A stretch of 64,000 bases of DNA from Rhodobiaceae bacterium. Its GTDB lineage: Bacteria; Pseudomonadota; Alphaproteobacteria; Parvibaculales; Parvibaculaceae. Position numbers and translations under genes: made by a program. Positions within the stretch are counted from its first letter, which is position 1. Every line of letters begins with the position of its first letter. Below the pieces are notes generated by a model that was not told the origin of the DNA, searched no databases, and saw nothing but the letters and a program-made list of their open reading frames with translations. This document shows, one piece after another, positions 20,311-28,198 of the stretch. The DNA lies in contig JAAWWE010000003.1 in NCBI GenBank assembly GCA_021404525.1, positions 1-64,000 of the forward strand. The letters run 5' to 3'.

Positions 20311-21561
20311 ATGAGCCAAGCTGCTGTAAAAACAGAAGAGACTGGTATCCCTGATCCCTATTCTTTGCCTCTTGAGGAAATTGATATGGGGAAAGCCGCG
20401 CTCTATCCAGCGCAAGCGCATTGGGCCTATTTCGAGCGCCTCCGTAAGGAAGACCCTGTCCACTTCTGTGAGTCAGAGGAATTCGGTCCTTATTGGTCGA
20501 TCACCAAGTTCAATGACATTGTGCATGTGGATACGCACCACAAGCAGTTCTCCTCCGAGCCACAGATTGTGATTGGCGATGCGGTTGATTTTCAACCGCC
20601 CATGTTCATTGCGATGGACCAGCCGAAGCATGATGTGCAGCGCAAGGTGGTCACACCCGCTGTGTCTCCGGTTCAGCTTTCAGAAGTCGAGCCGATGATC
20701 CGGAAACGGGTCGGCGATGTGCTGGACAGTCTGCCGATTGGCGAGACATTCAACTGGGTGGACCTTGTGTCGATTGAGTTGACCACGCAAATGCTCGCAA
20801 CTCTGTTTGACTTCCCGTTCGAAGAGCGCCGCAAACTGACCTATTGGTCTGACATTTCTGCGTCGGGTCCTCAGGTGGGCGATGATTCCATGACGGAGGA
20901 ATTCCGCCTTCAGGAACTCACGAAGTGCCTGGAAGAGTTTAATGCGCTTTGGCAGGAGCGGAAGGCGCAGCCGCGCAAGAATGATTTCATTTCGCTTATG
21001 GCGCATCACCCCGACATGCAGAACATGGACCCGATGGAATATCTCGGGAACCTGATGCTGCTGATCGTTGGCGGCAATGACACGACTCGGAACTCCATGT
21101 CTGGCGGTGTTGTGGCGCTTAATCAGAACCCGGCTGAGTATGACAAGCTGCGGGCCGACCCTGCTTTGATCCCGAACATGGTGTCTGAGATCATTCGTTG
21201 GCAGACGCCGCTTGCCCACATGCGCCGCAATGCTCTTGAGGATGTTGAACTTGGCGGCAAGACCATCAAGAAAGGCGATAAGGTCGTGATGTGGTACATC
21301 TCGGGCAATCGGGACGATGAAGTGATTGACCGTCCGGACGAGTTCATCATCGACCGGCCGAAGGCCCGGCATCACGTTTCTTTCGGGTTTGGTATTCACC
21401 GCTGCATGGGCAACCGCCTGGCGGAGATGCAGATCAAGATCCTGTGGGAAGAGATCCTGAAACGCTTCAGCTCTGTTGAGCTGGTCGGCGAGCCGGTGCG
21501 CGTGACGTCTAACTTCGTCATGGGTTATTCAGACTTGCCGGTTCGGTTGCACGCGAAATAG
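20311..21561 (+). CDS. CYP153-type alkane hydroxylase, copy 2
   Basis: 416 residues, start ATG 20311 after ggaggagacc; an upstream in-frame ATG at 20269 lacks a ribosome site. Motifs are as in copy 1 ([29 protein letters not shown]) at the same numbering. It follows copy 1 by 56 bp with no promoter-like operator between and ends at a strong terminator (21627). The differences from copy 1 cluster near residues 180-195, a region before the I helix that often affects substrate access (inference). Confidence 0.93.
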   Translation: MSQAAVKTEETGIPDPYSLPLEEIDMGKAALYPAQAHWAYFERLRKEDPVHFCESEEFGPYWSITKFNDIVHVDTHHKQFSSEPQIVIGDAVDFQPPMFIAMDQPKHDVQRKVVTPAVSPVQLSEVEPMIRKRVGDVLDSLPIGETFNWVDLVSIELTTQMLATLFDFPFEERRKLTYWSDISASGPQVGDDSMTEEFRLQELTKCLEEFNALWQERKAQPRKNDFISLMAHHPDMQNMDPMEYLGNLMLLIVGGNDTTRNSMSGGVVALNQNPAEYDKLRADPALIPNMVSEIIRWQTPLAHMRRNALEDVELGGKTIKKGDKVVMWYISGNRDDEVIDRPDEFIIDRPKARHHVSFGFGIHRCMGNRLAEMQIKILWEEILKRFSSVELVGEPVRVTSNFVMGYSDLPVRLHAK

Positions 21562-21626
21562 CTCCCTGAGAATCCCCAGCCGGACGGCGTATTGGTCCGG
21601 TCTTGCGCCTTTTCATAGAGGCGCCG

Positions 21627-21658
21627 CCGCCGCTCATCCCCCATGAGCGGCGGTTTTT
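21627..21658 (+). terminator. terminator of ferredoxin-CYP153 operon
   Basis: Perfect 11-bp stem (ccgccgctcat / atgagcggcgg) with a C5 loop followed by five T. It separates copies 2 and 3 of the CYP153 array. Confidence 0.9.
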
Positions 21659-21672
21659 CTATGGTTTAGCGA

Positions 21673-21720
21673 TTGACCTTGCGGAAAAACTCCCAATATG
21701 GAAAGTTGACGCTAACGTCA
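21673..21720 (+). promoter_or_regulatory. promoter and palindromic operator of CYP153 copy 3
   Basis: TTGACC (21673-21678), 17 bp, ATATG (21696-21700), AAA and then the operator GTTGACGCTAACGTCA (21705-21720), which covers the expected transcription start. The same element order and spacing precede copy 4. Confidence 0.75.
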
Positions 21721-21762
21721 TTTTGGCCCCATCGCTTGTGGGGTCTGGTCTTTGGAGGAACC

Positions 21763-23040
21763 ATGTCGCAATCGGCCGTGCTTGATCGGGAAACCACTGA
21801 TTTTGATCCCAATTCCATTCCGCTTGATAAGCTGGATATGGCGAACGGGGACTATTACCAGAACCAACAGCATTGGGCGCTGTTTGATCGCCTTCGGAAA
21901 GAGGACCCTGTCCATTTCTGCGACAGCGAGATTATTGGCCGGTACTGGTCGATCACTCGCTATGAAGACATTGTTGCGGTCGACACCAACCACAAACAGT
22001 TTTCCTCTGAGCCATCCATCTTTCTGACCACATTGGAGAATGAGCTCCGGTCCGAAGAGACAAATTTCCAGCCGGAAACTTTCATCGCGATGGATCAGCC
22101 AAAACATGATGTCCAGCGCAAAGCTGTGACGCCTGCTGTTGCGCCTCCAGCGCTTGCTGAACTCGAGCCTCTCATCCGTGAGCGTGTTGGCAAAGTGCTC
22201 GACAGTCTGCCTGTCGGTGAAACATTTAACTGGGTGGAGAAGGTCTCTATTGAGATCACGACCCAGATGCTGGCGACCTTGTTTGACTTTCCGTTCGAAG
22301 ATCGCCGCAAGCTCACTTTCTGGTCCGACATCACAACTGCCGACCCAGTAACGTTGGAAGAATACGGCCTGACAGAAGACGAGCGCCGGGAACATCTTCT
22401 GGAATGCCTGGAAACGTTTGGTCGTCTCTATGCAGAGCGTGCCGAACTGCCGCCAACCAATGACTTCATTTCGCTCATGGCGCACAATCCGGCGATGAAA
22501 GATATGGACCCGATGAACCTTCTCGGGAACCTTATCCTTCTGATCGTTGGCGGCAATGACACGACACGGAATTCCATGTCCGGTGGTGTATTGGCTCTCC
22601 ATAATCATCCAGAAGAGTTTGCGAAGCTGAAAGCGGATCCATCGATCATTCCGAATATGGTCTCCGAGATCATTCGCTGGCAGACGCCGCTTGCTTACAT
22701 GCGTCGGACGGCGCTCGAAGATATCGAGTTCCGCGGCAAGACCATCAAGAAGGGCGACAAGGTCGCCATGTGGTACGTCTCAGGTAACCGCGATGACAGT
22801 GTCATTGATCGTCCGAACGAGTTTCTGATCGATCGTCCGAAAGCGCGTCAGCACCTGTCCTTCGGCTTTGGCATTCACCGCTGCATGGGCAACCGTGTTG
22901 GTGAGATGCAGGTGCGAATCCTTTGGGAAGAAATTCTGAAGCGCTTCGACCGTGTTGAAGTGGTTGGGGAGCCAAAACGGCTTCACTCAAGCTTCGTGAT
23001 GGGAATCACCGACCTTCCTGTGGTGGTGCACCCGCTCTAA
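21763..23040 (+). CDS. CYP153-type alkane hydroxylase, copy 3
   Basis: 425 residues; slightly longer than copies 1, 2 and 4 through an insert near residues 85-95 (FLTTLENELRSEETNF) and another around 185-200. Motifs: [14 protein letters not shown]-helix, [14 protein letters not shown], heme loop [17 protein letters not shown]. Start ATG 21763 follows ggaggaacc; a frame extension to 21673 runs through the promoter and is rejected. It has its own promoter, operator and terminator, so it is a separate transcription unit. Confidence 0.93.
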   Translation: MSQSAVLDRETTDFDPNSIPLDKLDMANGDYYQNQQHWALFDRLRKEDPVHFCDSEIIGRYWSITRYEDIVAVDTNHKQFSSEPSIFLTTLENELRSEETNFQPETFIAMDQPKHDVQRKAVTPAVAPPALAELEPLIRERVGKVLDSLPVGETFNWVEKVSIEITTQMLATLFDFPFEDRRKLTFWSDITTADPVTLEEYGLTEDERREHLLECLETFGRLYAERAELPPTNDFISLMAHNPAMKDMDPMNLLGNLILLIVGGNDTTRNSMSGGVLALHNHPEEFAKLKADPSIIPNMVSEIIRWQTPLAYMRRTALEDIEFRGKTIKKGDKVAMWYVSGNRDDSVIDRPNEFLIDRPKARQHLSFGFGIHRCMGNRVGEMQVRILWEEILKRFDRVEVVGEPKRLHSSFVMGITDLPVVVHPL

Positions 23041-23069
23041 GCGCTCTTTCGGAACAAAATGATTTGGTG

Positions 23070-23096
23070 AAAAGGCTCGGGTTTCCGAGCCTTTTT
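23070..23096 (+). terminator. terminator of CYP153 copy 3
   Basis: Stem aaaaggctcgg / ccgagcctttt with a GTTT loop, running into five T, 30 bp after the stop codon. Confidence 0.9.
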
Positions 23097-23143
23097 GCGT
23101 TGTTAGCGGCTGTTAAGGTGAGTTTGGTAGCATTTACGCTATC

Positions 23144-23191
23144 TTGACCCTGCGTGAAGAGAGCCTATATGTAAAGTTGACGCATGCGTCA
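23144..23191 (+). promoter_or_regulatory. promoter and palindromic operator of CYP153 copy 4
   Basis: TTGACC (23144-23149), 17 bp, ATATG (23167-23171), TAAA, then GTTGACGCATGCGTCA (23176-23191). The core GACGCATGCGTC is a perfect palindrome, the best of the three copies. Spacing is identical to that before copy 3. Confidence 0.8.
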
Positions 23192-23240
23192 TTATTGACC
23201 TAATGTAGATGAAAACAGGCGCTTTCTAATTGGAGGAAAC

Positions 23241-24491
23241 ATGTCCCAGGCTGCTGTGAAAGAAGATCAACAGGCATTTGATCCCTACGCGATTCCGATT
23301 GAGGAACTCGATATCGCGCAGCCGGAATATTTCTCTAATCAGCAACATTGGGCTTTGTTTGACCGGCTTCGGAAGGAAGACCCGGTTCACAAGGCACACT
23401 CCGAAGAGTTTGGCGAATACTGGTCGGTGACGCGCTACCAGGACATCATGCATGTGGACACAAACCATCAGATCTTCTCGTCTGAGCCGACCATCGTGCT
23501 GCCTGACCTGGAAGAAGATTTTGCCCCAGAAATGTTCATTGCGATGGATCAGCCAAAGCATGACGTTCAGCGCAAAGTGGTGTCCCCAGCTGTTGCCCCG
23601 CCTGCGCTTGCAGAGCTTGAGGGTCTGATCCGAGAGCGGGTCGGCAAAGTTCTCGACAGCCTGCCTGTTGGTGAGACGTTTAACTGGGTCGACAAGGTTT
23701 CTATTGAAATCACCACTCAGATGCTCGCCACTCTCTTTGACTTCCCCTTCGAAGAACGTCGGAAACTGACTTTCTGGTCTGATGTGACCACGGCTGGCCC
23801 CGATGGTGGTGATACGGGTCTTGATGAAGATGAGCGCCGGGCTGAGCTGCTTGTGTGCCTTGAGACATTCTCCAAGCTCCTAGCTGAGCGTGCTGCGCAA
23901 CCGCCGAAATCAGACTTCATTTCGATGATGGCCCATGATCCGCAGATGTCGAAGCAACAGCCGTTTGAGCTTCTTGGTAATCTGATGTTGTTGATTGTTG
24001 GCGGCAATGACACGACCCGGAATTCCATGTCTGGTGGTGTGCTCGCGCTTAACCAGAACCCAGCCGAATATGCCAAGCTCAAAGCTGATCCTTCGCTGAT
24101 CCCGAACATGGTTTCAGAGATTATTCGCTGGCAAACACCGCTTGCCTATATGCGCCGGACGGCGATGGAAGACACGGAACTTGGCGGTAAGACCATCAAG
24201 AAAGGCGACAAGCTCGCCATGTGGTACATCTCCGGCAACCGGGATGAGGCGGCGATTGATCGTCCAAATGAATTCCTGATTGACCGTCCGAATGCGCGGA
24301 AGCACCTCTCTTTCGGATTTGGCATTCACCGTTGCATGGGTAACCGTCTTGCTGAAATGCAAATCCGGATCCTGTGGGAAGAAATTCTGAAACGTTTCGA
24401 CAAGGTAGAAGTCGTTGGTAAGGAAACCCGGGCGAACTCTGTTTTCGTTCATGGCATTACGGATCTGCCTGTTCGGGTCCATCCGAAATAA
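23241..24491 (+). CDS. CYP153-type alkane hydroxylase, copy 4
   Basis: 416 residues. Motifs: [44 protein letters not shown]. Ribosome site ggaggaaac precedes ATG 23241. By eye it is closer to copy 3 than to copies 1 and 2 in the ELEGLIRERVGKVLDSLP and VEKVSIEI-like regions. An own promoter/operator and a downstream terminator make it an independent unit, presumably for a different chain-length range or condition. Confidence 0.93.
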   Translation: MSQAAVKEDQQAFDPYAIPIEELDIAQPEYFSNQQHWALFDRLRKEDPVHKAHSEEFGEYWSVTRYQDIMHVDTNHQIFSSEPTIVLPDLEEDFAPEMFIAMDQPKHDVQRKVVSPAVAPPALAELEGLIRERVGKVLDSLPVGETFNWVDKVSIEITTQMLATLFDFPFEERRKLTFWSDVTTAGPDGGDTGLDEDERRAELLVCLETFSKLLAERAAQPPKSDFISMMAHDPQMSKQQPFELLGNLMLLIVGGNDTTRNSMSGGVLALNQNPAEYAKLKADPSLIPNMVSEIIRWQTPLAYMRRTAMEDTELGGKTIKKGDKLAMWYISGNRDEAAIDRPNEFLIDRPNARKHLSFGFGIHRCMGNRLAEMQIRILWEEILKRFDKVEVVGKETRANSVFVHGITDLPVRVHPK

Positions 24492-24587
24492 GTTTAGTTG
24501 TCGCGTTTCCGCTGTGGGTTTTGGCGTAAAACCGCTGTACACTTTTCCTGGAAACGCTTTCAGACACCTATATCTGAGACTGACAAG

Positions 24588-24612
24588 GCCCGGCAGAAAT
24601 GCCGGGCTTTTT
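24588..24612 (+). terminator. terminator of CYP153 copy 4
   Basis: Stem gcccggca / tgccgggc with GAAA tetraloop followed by five T. Confidence 0.9.
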
Positions 24613-24624
24613 GTTTATGGGGTG

Positions 24625-25050
24625 CTAGCGCAATGCGGAGAGCGCATGCCGTGCGAGCGTTCTGGGACTCCGCGCAATCGGCCCAAAGAGAGGCGATGGG
24701 TCGAAATAGGCGATCCTCTCTTTTACGCGGCCGTCAATCAAAGTGACCTTGTCGATCACGGGCAGGCGTTGTTCTCCGCGGCCAATGGGTACGACCATCG
24801 TCCAGTCGATAAAAACAAGATCGTCGTTTCCGAGGCCCCCATGGACGTCACCCTGCAATCCGGGGAACCGCGTCAGGATTTTGCGGAAGGCCTTGCGGGC
24901 TGCTTGCTTTCCCTGGAGAGGTTTGGACAGGGGCTGGATCAGCGTTACGTCTTCACGCAGAGGTGCCATAAGGTCATCAAGCGTTGGATTGGCCCAGATC
25001 TCCCGAAATTCCTGGATAAATGGATGGTCGCGCGGTGGGGAGCTGGTCAT
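24625..25050 (-). CDS. SnoaL/NTF2-like fold protein
   Basis: About 141 residues (start ATG 25050 directly after an aggagg site). The pattern HPFIQEFREIWANPTLDDLMAPLREDVTLIQP, given here as its key parts FREIWANP and LREDVTLIQP, plus DWTMVVPIG and LIDGRVKERIAYFDP, is that of the SnoaL/limonene-epoxide-hydrolase-like cone fold. Members are isomerases, hydrolases or binding proteins; the catalytic residues are not clear enough to choose. Convergent with the CYP153 array, divergent from the micro-ORF transcript. Confidence 0.75.
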   Translation of the reverse strand: MTSSPPRDHPFIQEFREIWANPTLDDLMAPLREDVTLIQPLSKPLQGKQAARKAFRKILTRFPGLQGDVHGGLGNDDLVFIDWTMVVPIGRGEQRLPVIDKVTLIDGRVKERIAYFDPSPLFGPIARSPRTLARHALSALR

Positions 25051-25178
25051 GGTTCTATCCTCCTGTGAGAGCAGAAGGTTGGCGGCTCGGTATCTAAATG
25101 AGAGGAGCCAGCTGAATAGATGAGGGGCAGACCAATTTTTTTCAAATAGGGGCTTTACCGATTCCGCCAAATCAGTTC

Positions 25179-25214
25179 ATGCTCACGGTGTTTTCAACCA
25201 TTGAAAGGAGGTGA
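25179..25214 (+). CDS. micro-ORF of 11 codons (MLTVFSTIERR)
   Basis: ATG at 25179, TGA at 25212-25214. The last codons AGG AGG TGA are themselves a near-perfect Shine-Dalgarno sequence (aaaggaggtgatc) for the next ORF, whose ATG lies 4 bases after the stop. I recall similar short sequences in other alphaproteobacteria, but could not search. It looks like a leader peptide that couples or gates translation of the second small ORF. Confidence 0.5.
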   Translation: MLTVFSTIERR

Positions 25215-25218
25215 TCCG

Positions 25219-25299
25219 ATGTCCAGTGAGATTTCGTCGCTAGCTCGGAAGAGAAAGTGTGGCCAGGGGAAGATGGAGCAACCTTCACCTACCTCCTAA
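25219..25299 (+). CDS. 26-codon basic small ORF with exceptionally strong ribosome site
   Basis: Encodes a 26-residue peptide starting MSSEISSLARKRKCGQGK and ending PSPTS. The Shine-Dalgarno is the end of the preceding micro-ORF. The final codons contain acctcct (25291-25297), an exact complement of the aggaggt ribosome site, so the ORF's own 3' end could mask its start. Followed by a hairpin (25307-25324) and a strong terminator. Could be a peptide or the coding-like part of a regulatory RNA. Confidence 0.5.
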   Translation: MSSEISSLARKRKCGQGKMEQPSPTS

Positions 25300-25352
25300 A
25301 GCGCTAGGCCCCTTCGGGTGGGCCACTCGAGCGAGTTAGCGCGCTCACGTTT

Positions 25353-25386
25353 AGGGATCGTTCTTTAGCGAGAACGATCCCTTTTA
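25353..25386 (+). terminator. terminator of micro-ORF transcript
   Basis: Perfect 12-bp stem agggatcgttct / agaacgatccct with a 6-base loop followed by TTT-acg-TTTT on the plus strand. The minus strand after the hairpin has no T run, so it mainly ends the rightward small transcript that begins before 25179. Confidence 0.8.
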
Positions 25387-25405
25387 CGTTTTGATGGCTG
25401 CCTGG

Positions 25406-26515
25406 TCAGGCAGGCAGTAGCAATTCGCCATTGGTGACAAAGAAGCGATCAAGCATCTTATCGCCCAAGCGGCTGACATTGCCGCCCATGCGACCAATCG
25501 GGTCGCGCCCGCCTTCTTCATGTGGGAAGTCTGTAGAGAAGGCATAGACATCTTCTAAACCGTATCGGTCAATTTGGGTTGCGATGTCTTCCATGAGATA
25601 GGGGGTTACGCGCACCTGGCGGCTTAAATATTCCGATGGTTTCATGGAAAGTGCCGCGCGGGGCGTTTTGGCGAAGGACTGGTCAATGAGCATGTCCATG
25701 AGGTCCGCCATCGGACCGACCCAGTGGGAGCCCAGCTCAATGACACCCAGGTTTAGTTTTGGGTGACGCTCCAGAACGCCGCTCAGGATCAATGTCTGAA
25801 CGAAATTTTGCGGTGCCATGTGCACCGTCGACATGAGGTGCGTATCGACAGGTTCACCCGCGCCGAAACCACCTGTCTTAAAGGCCTTGGCATGGCCCCA
25901 GACTGGGGAATTGAAGAAGCCTTGTTGACCGCCAATATGCAGCAGCAGCGGAATGTCTGCTTCAGCAAGGCGCGCCCAGAATGGATCAAGCTCTGTATCG
26001 GCCGGCGATAGTCCTGCCGGTGCTCTGCCTTCATTGATGAAAACTGCCTTCGCGCCATTGGCGATGACACGGTCTGTTTCTTCCAGCATCTCTTCGAGTG
26101 TGTTGGTGCGCAGCACGGCTGCCGCGCGGATGCGGCCGCCGGATTGCTTGGTCCAGTTGCAGACATGGTCATTATAGTTGCGCATGGTCAGCTGGGCGTT
26201 TTCATCCTTGCCCCAGATCATGAAGCAGACAATGACCTGCGGGAAGACGAGTTGCCGAGAGACCCCCATCATGTCCATGACATGCAGTCTGTTTTCCAGG
26301 GTATAGGCGCCAGGAGCTAAAACGCCTTTGACTTTCCAGATGCTCTCTTCGGTCGCTTCGACTTCGCCATCGCCGGAATTGAAATAGGCAATGTCCTTGA
26401 AGTCAGCCGCAATCTTCTCTCCTGCGGGCCCCAATATGTCTGGATACAGGTCAGTTGGGATTTGCAGGTGGGCGTCGAGGTCGGTGATCCGCCCCTTGTA
26501 AGCATCAAATGTCAT
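25406..26515 (-). CDS. amidohydrolase-2 family (ACMSD-like) metal-dependent hydrolase
   Basis: 369 residues, amidohydrolase-related TIM barrel. The usual N-terminal HxH is degenerate: TDLDAHLQIP has H16 but Gln at 18. The later segments IPLLLHIGGQ (metal His), NFVQTLILSGVLERHPKLNLGVIE and YAFSTDFPHEEGG (catalytic Asp) are conserved. Members decarboxylate or hydrolyse aromatic or carboxylic compounds. Divergent from the LysR gene, its probable regulator. The His-to-Gln change is found in related subgroups but could alter metal binding. Confidence 0.82.
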   Translation of the reverse strand: MTFDAYKGRITDLDAHLQIPTDLYPDILGPAGEKIAADFKDIAYFNSGDGEVEATEESIWKVKGVLAPGAYTLENRLHVMDMMGVSRQLVFPQVIVCFMIWGKDENAQLTMRNYNDHVCNWTKQSGGRIRAAAVLRTNTLEEMLEETDRVIANGAKAVFINEGRAPAGLSPADTELDPFWARLAEADIPLLLHIGGQQGFFNSPVWGHAKAFKTGGFGAGEPVDTHLMSTVHMAPQNFVQTLILSGVLERHPKLNLGVIELGSHWVGPMADLMDMLIDQSFAKTPRAALSMKPSEYLSRQVRVTPYLMEDIATQIDRYGLEDVYAFSTDFPHEEGGRDPIGRMGGNVSRLGDKMLDRFFVTNGELLLPA

Positions 26516-26617
26516 GTGTCGCTCCTCTCTGATTGCTGCGGGAGACTAGCGCATGGTTTTTGATCGGAAAAATAGATATATTCAATCATAAGAATTGGAA
26601 ATATCGATGTATCGTTT

Positions 26618-27529
26618 ATGAACCTGCGCAACGTCAATTTGAACCACCTGGTAGTGCTGCGAGAGCTTTTACGCACTTCCAACGTCACGCGTGCGGCCAA
26701 CAATCTGGGTCTCACGCAATCGTCTGTGAGTGGCATCCTTGCTCAGCTGAGGGCGACCTTTTCTGATGATCTGCTTGTTGCCTCTGGTCGACGGTTGGTT
26801 TTGTCTGAGCGGGCCGTTGGACTGATCGGCCAGGTTGAGGCGCTTTTGGCACAAACAGAGCTGCTTTATGAACCCGACGAGTTTGATCCGCATGTCGCCA
26901 ATGGTGTGTTCACACTTGGGACCGGGCTCGCAGCCCTCGTTGTCCCCTTTATTGAGCGGCTGGCGGAGGAAGCACCCAATGTGCGTGTGCAGGCCATTAT
27001 CCCGGATGCGGCCTCGCTTCGGCGACTGCGGCAAGGGCAGATGGATGTCTTGATTGCGCCACCGGGCAATGGGGAAGGGCGTGATATCCGTCATGCCTTT
27101 CTCTTTTCCGATGAATTGGTGTGTATCGCCTCTCGAACCAATGCGCAGGTGCCTGAGCGGATAGATGCTCGGGCCTATCGGTCACTGCCGCTCGCTGCCT
27201 ATTGGCCGGGGGCGAACCACCCGGATGTGTCTGAGCGTTTGGGGGGCAACGCATTGCCGACCCATGAACCGCCGGTTGTGCGTGTGCCTTCGCTTGCCTT
27301 GCTTCCTTCTGTCGTCGCACGTTCGCCCTATATCGCTCTGGTGCCTGCGGGTGTCTTGGCAAAGGCGAGCAATGCAGCAGACATTCGTGTCGTAGAAACC
27401 GCCTTTAAGGTGCCGCGGGTGCTCATGAATATGTATTGGGCGGAACGAACACATTTAACGCCTTTCCAGATCTATGCCCGTCAGGTGCTTCAGGCAATTG
27501 GCGATGGTCTTATGGCCGAGCAGGGTTAG
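26618..27529 (+). CDS. LysR family transcriptional regulator
   Basis: 303 residues. Winged HTH at 5-65 (NLNHLVVLRELLRTSNVTRAA, then SQSSVSGILAQLR-like helix), followed by the substrate-binding-like effector domain. The 102-bp gap to the divergent amidohydrolase gene is AT-rich and contains the partial dyad aatatcgatgtat near 26599-26612, a candidate LysR site. No clear ribosome site precedes ATG 26618. It likely activates the amidohydrolase gene in response to its substrate. Confidence 0.88.
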   Translation: MNLRNVNLNHLVVLRELLRTSNVTRAANNLGLTQSSVSGILAQLRATFSDDLLVASGRRLVLSERAVGLIGQVEALLAQTELLYEPDEFDPHVANGVFTLGTGLAALVVPFIERLAEEAPNVRVQAIIPDAASLRRLRQGQMDVLIAPPGNGEGRDIRHAFLFSDELVCIASRTNAQVPERIDARAYRSLPLAAYWPGANHPDVSERLGGNALPTHEPPVVRVPSLALLPSVVARSPYIALVPAGVLAKASNAADIRVVETAFKVPRVLMNMYWAERTHLTPFQIYARQVLQAIGDGLMAEQG

Positions 27530-27532
27530 GCG

Positions 27533-28108
27533 TCAGGCGGTTATCTTCTCAATGTGAGCCTGGAGAAGCCCGCGCGCACGATCCAGATTTTCTTTCGTCG
27601 GATTGACTGCTGCGTGTAACCCCACGCCATTGATTAGACCGATCAGAAGATCTGCTTCCTGCTTTGCATTCGCCAATGGTGCGGCCTCCTTGATGAGGTC
27701 GGCAAGTTCGTCGGCCCAGGCTTTGTGGCGGGCGTCATTTTCACCGGCGAGAGTCTTGTCGACGGTTGCGGCACTCCAGAAGGCAATCCAGACTTTCCAT
27801 TCTCGCAGTCGCTCATCATCAGCCGGAAGCATTTCTTCCGCAAAGCGGAGCAGCTTTCTTTTGTTGTTGGTATCGTTTGCCATGCTCGCTCGGGCGCGAT
27901 TGCCGGTCACATCATAGGATGTTCTGAGGGAGGCGAGAATTAGCGCTTCCCGGTCTGCAAAATAGTGCGTGAGCCGCCCGGTCGTGCAGCCGGCTTCACT
28001 CGCGATTTTGCGCATAGTGACGCCCTCCAGGCCTTCGGTGGCGATTACCTGCCAGCTGGCCTCTATCAACTCCCGTCGTCGCTTATCATGGTCAACTATT
28101 TTTGGCAT
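27533..28108 (-). CDS. TetR family transcriptional regulator
   Basis: 191 residues. N-terminal HTH: VTMRKIASEAGCTTGRLTHYF (about 30-50). The C-terminal domain (EEMLPADDERLREWKVWIAFW) resembles BetI-type regulators. Divergent from the sterol-desaturase-like gene with a 90-bp gap that contains a direct repeat pair likely to be its operator. Ends 3 bp from the convergent LysR stop. Confidence 0.9.
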   Translation of the reverse strand: MPKIVDHDKRRRELIEASWQVIATEGLEGVTMRKIASEAGCTTGRLTHYFADREALILASLRTSYDVTGNRARASMANDTNNKRKLLRFAEEMLPADDERLREWKVWIAFWSAATVDKTLAGENDARHKAWADELADLIKEAAPLANAKQEADLLIGLINGVGLHAAVNPTKENLDRARGLLQAHIEKITA

Positions 28109-28141
28109 TGGCGGAAATTAGCCGATTTTTCGGGTTTACAC

Positions 28142-28185
28142 AACAAATGTTTTGTAATAGATTTTTACAGAACAGATGTTTTGCA
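28142..28185. promoter_or_regulatory. twin operator between TetR and fatty-acid-hydroxylase-like gene
   Basis: Two copies of aacaNatgttttgYa (28142-28156 and 28171-28185) start 29 bp apart. The first contains the inverted repeat acaaa-tgt-tttgt. Position between divergent genes supports control by the TetR protein of itself and the desaturase-like gene. Confidence 0.65.
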
Positions 28186-28198
28186 AAAGGAATTCGAC

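Noticed and set aside
21718-22608. 296-codon minus-strand ORF
   Set aside because: Antisense to CYP153 copy 3; similar shadows occur opposite the other copies because the copies are alike.
25307-25324. Known named riboswitch in the micro-ORF transcript
   Set aside because: The ggcc-cc-ttcg hairpin alone does not match a class I can identify; reported only as structure.
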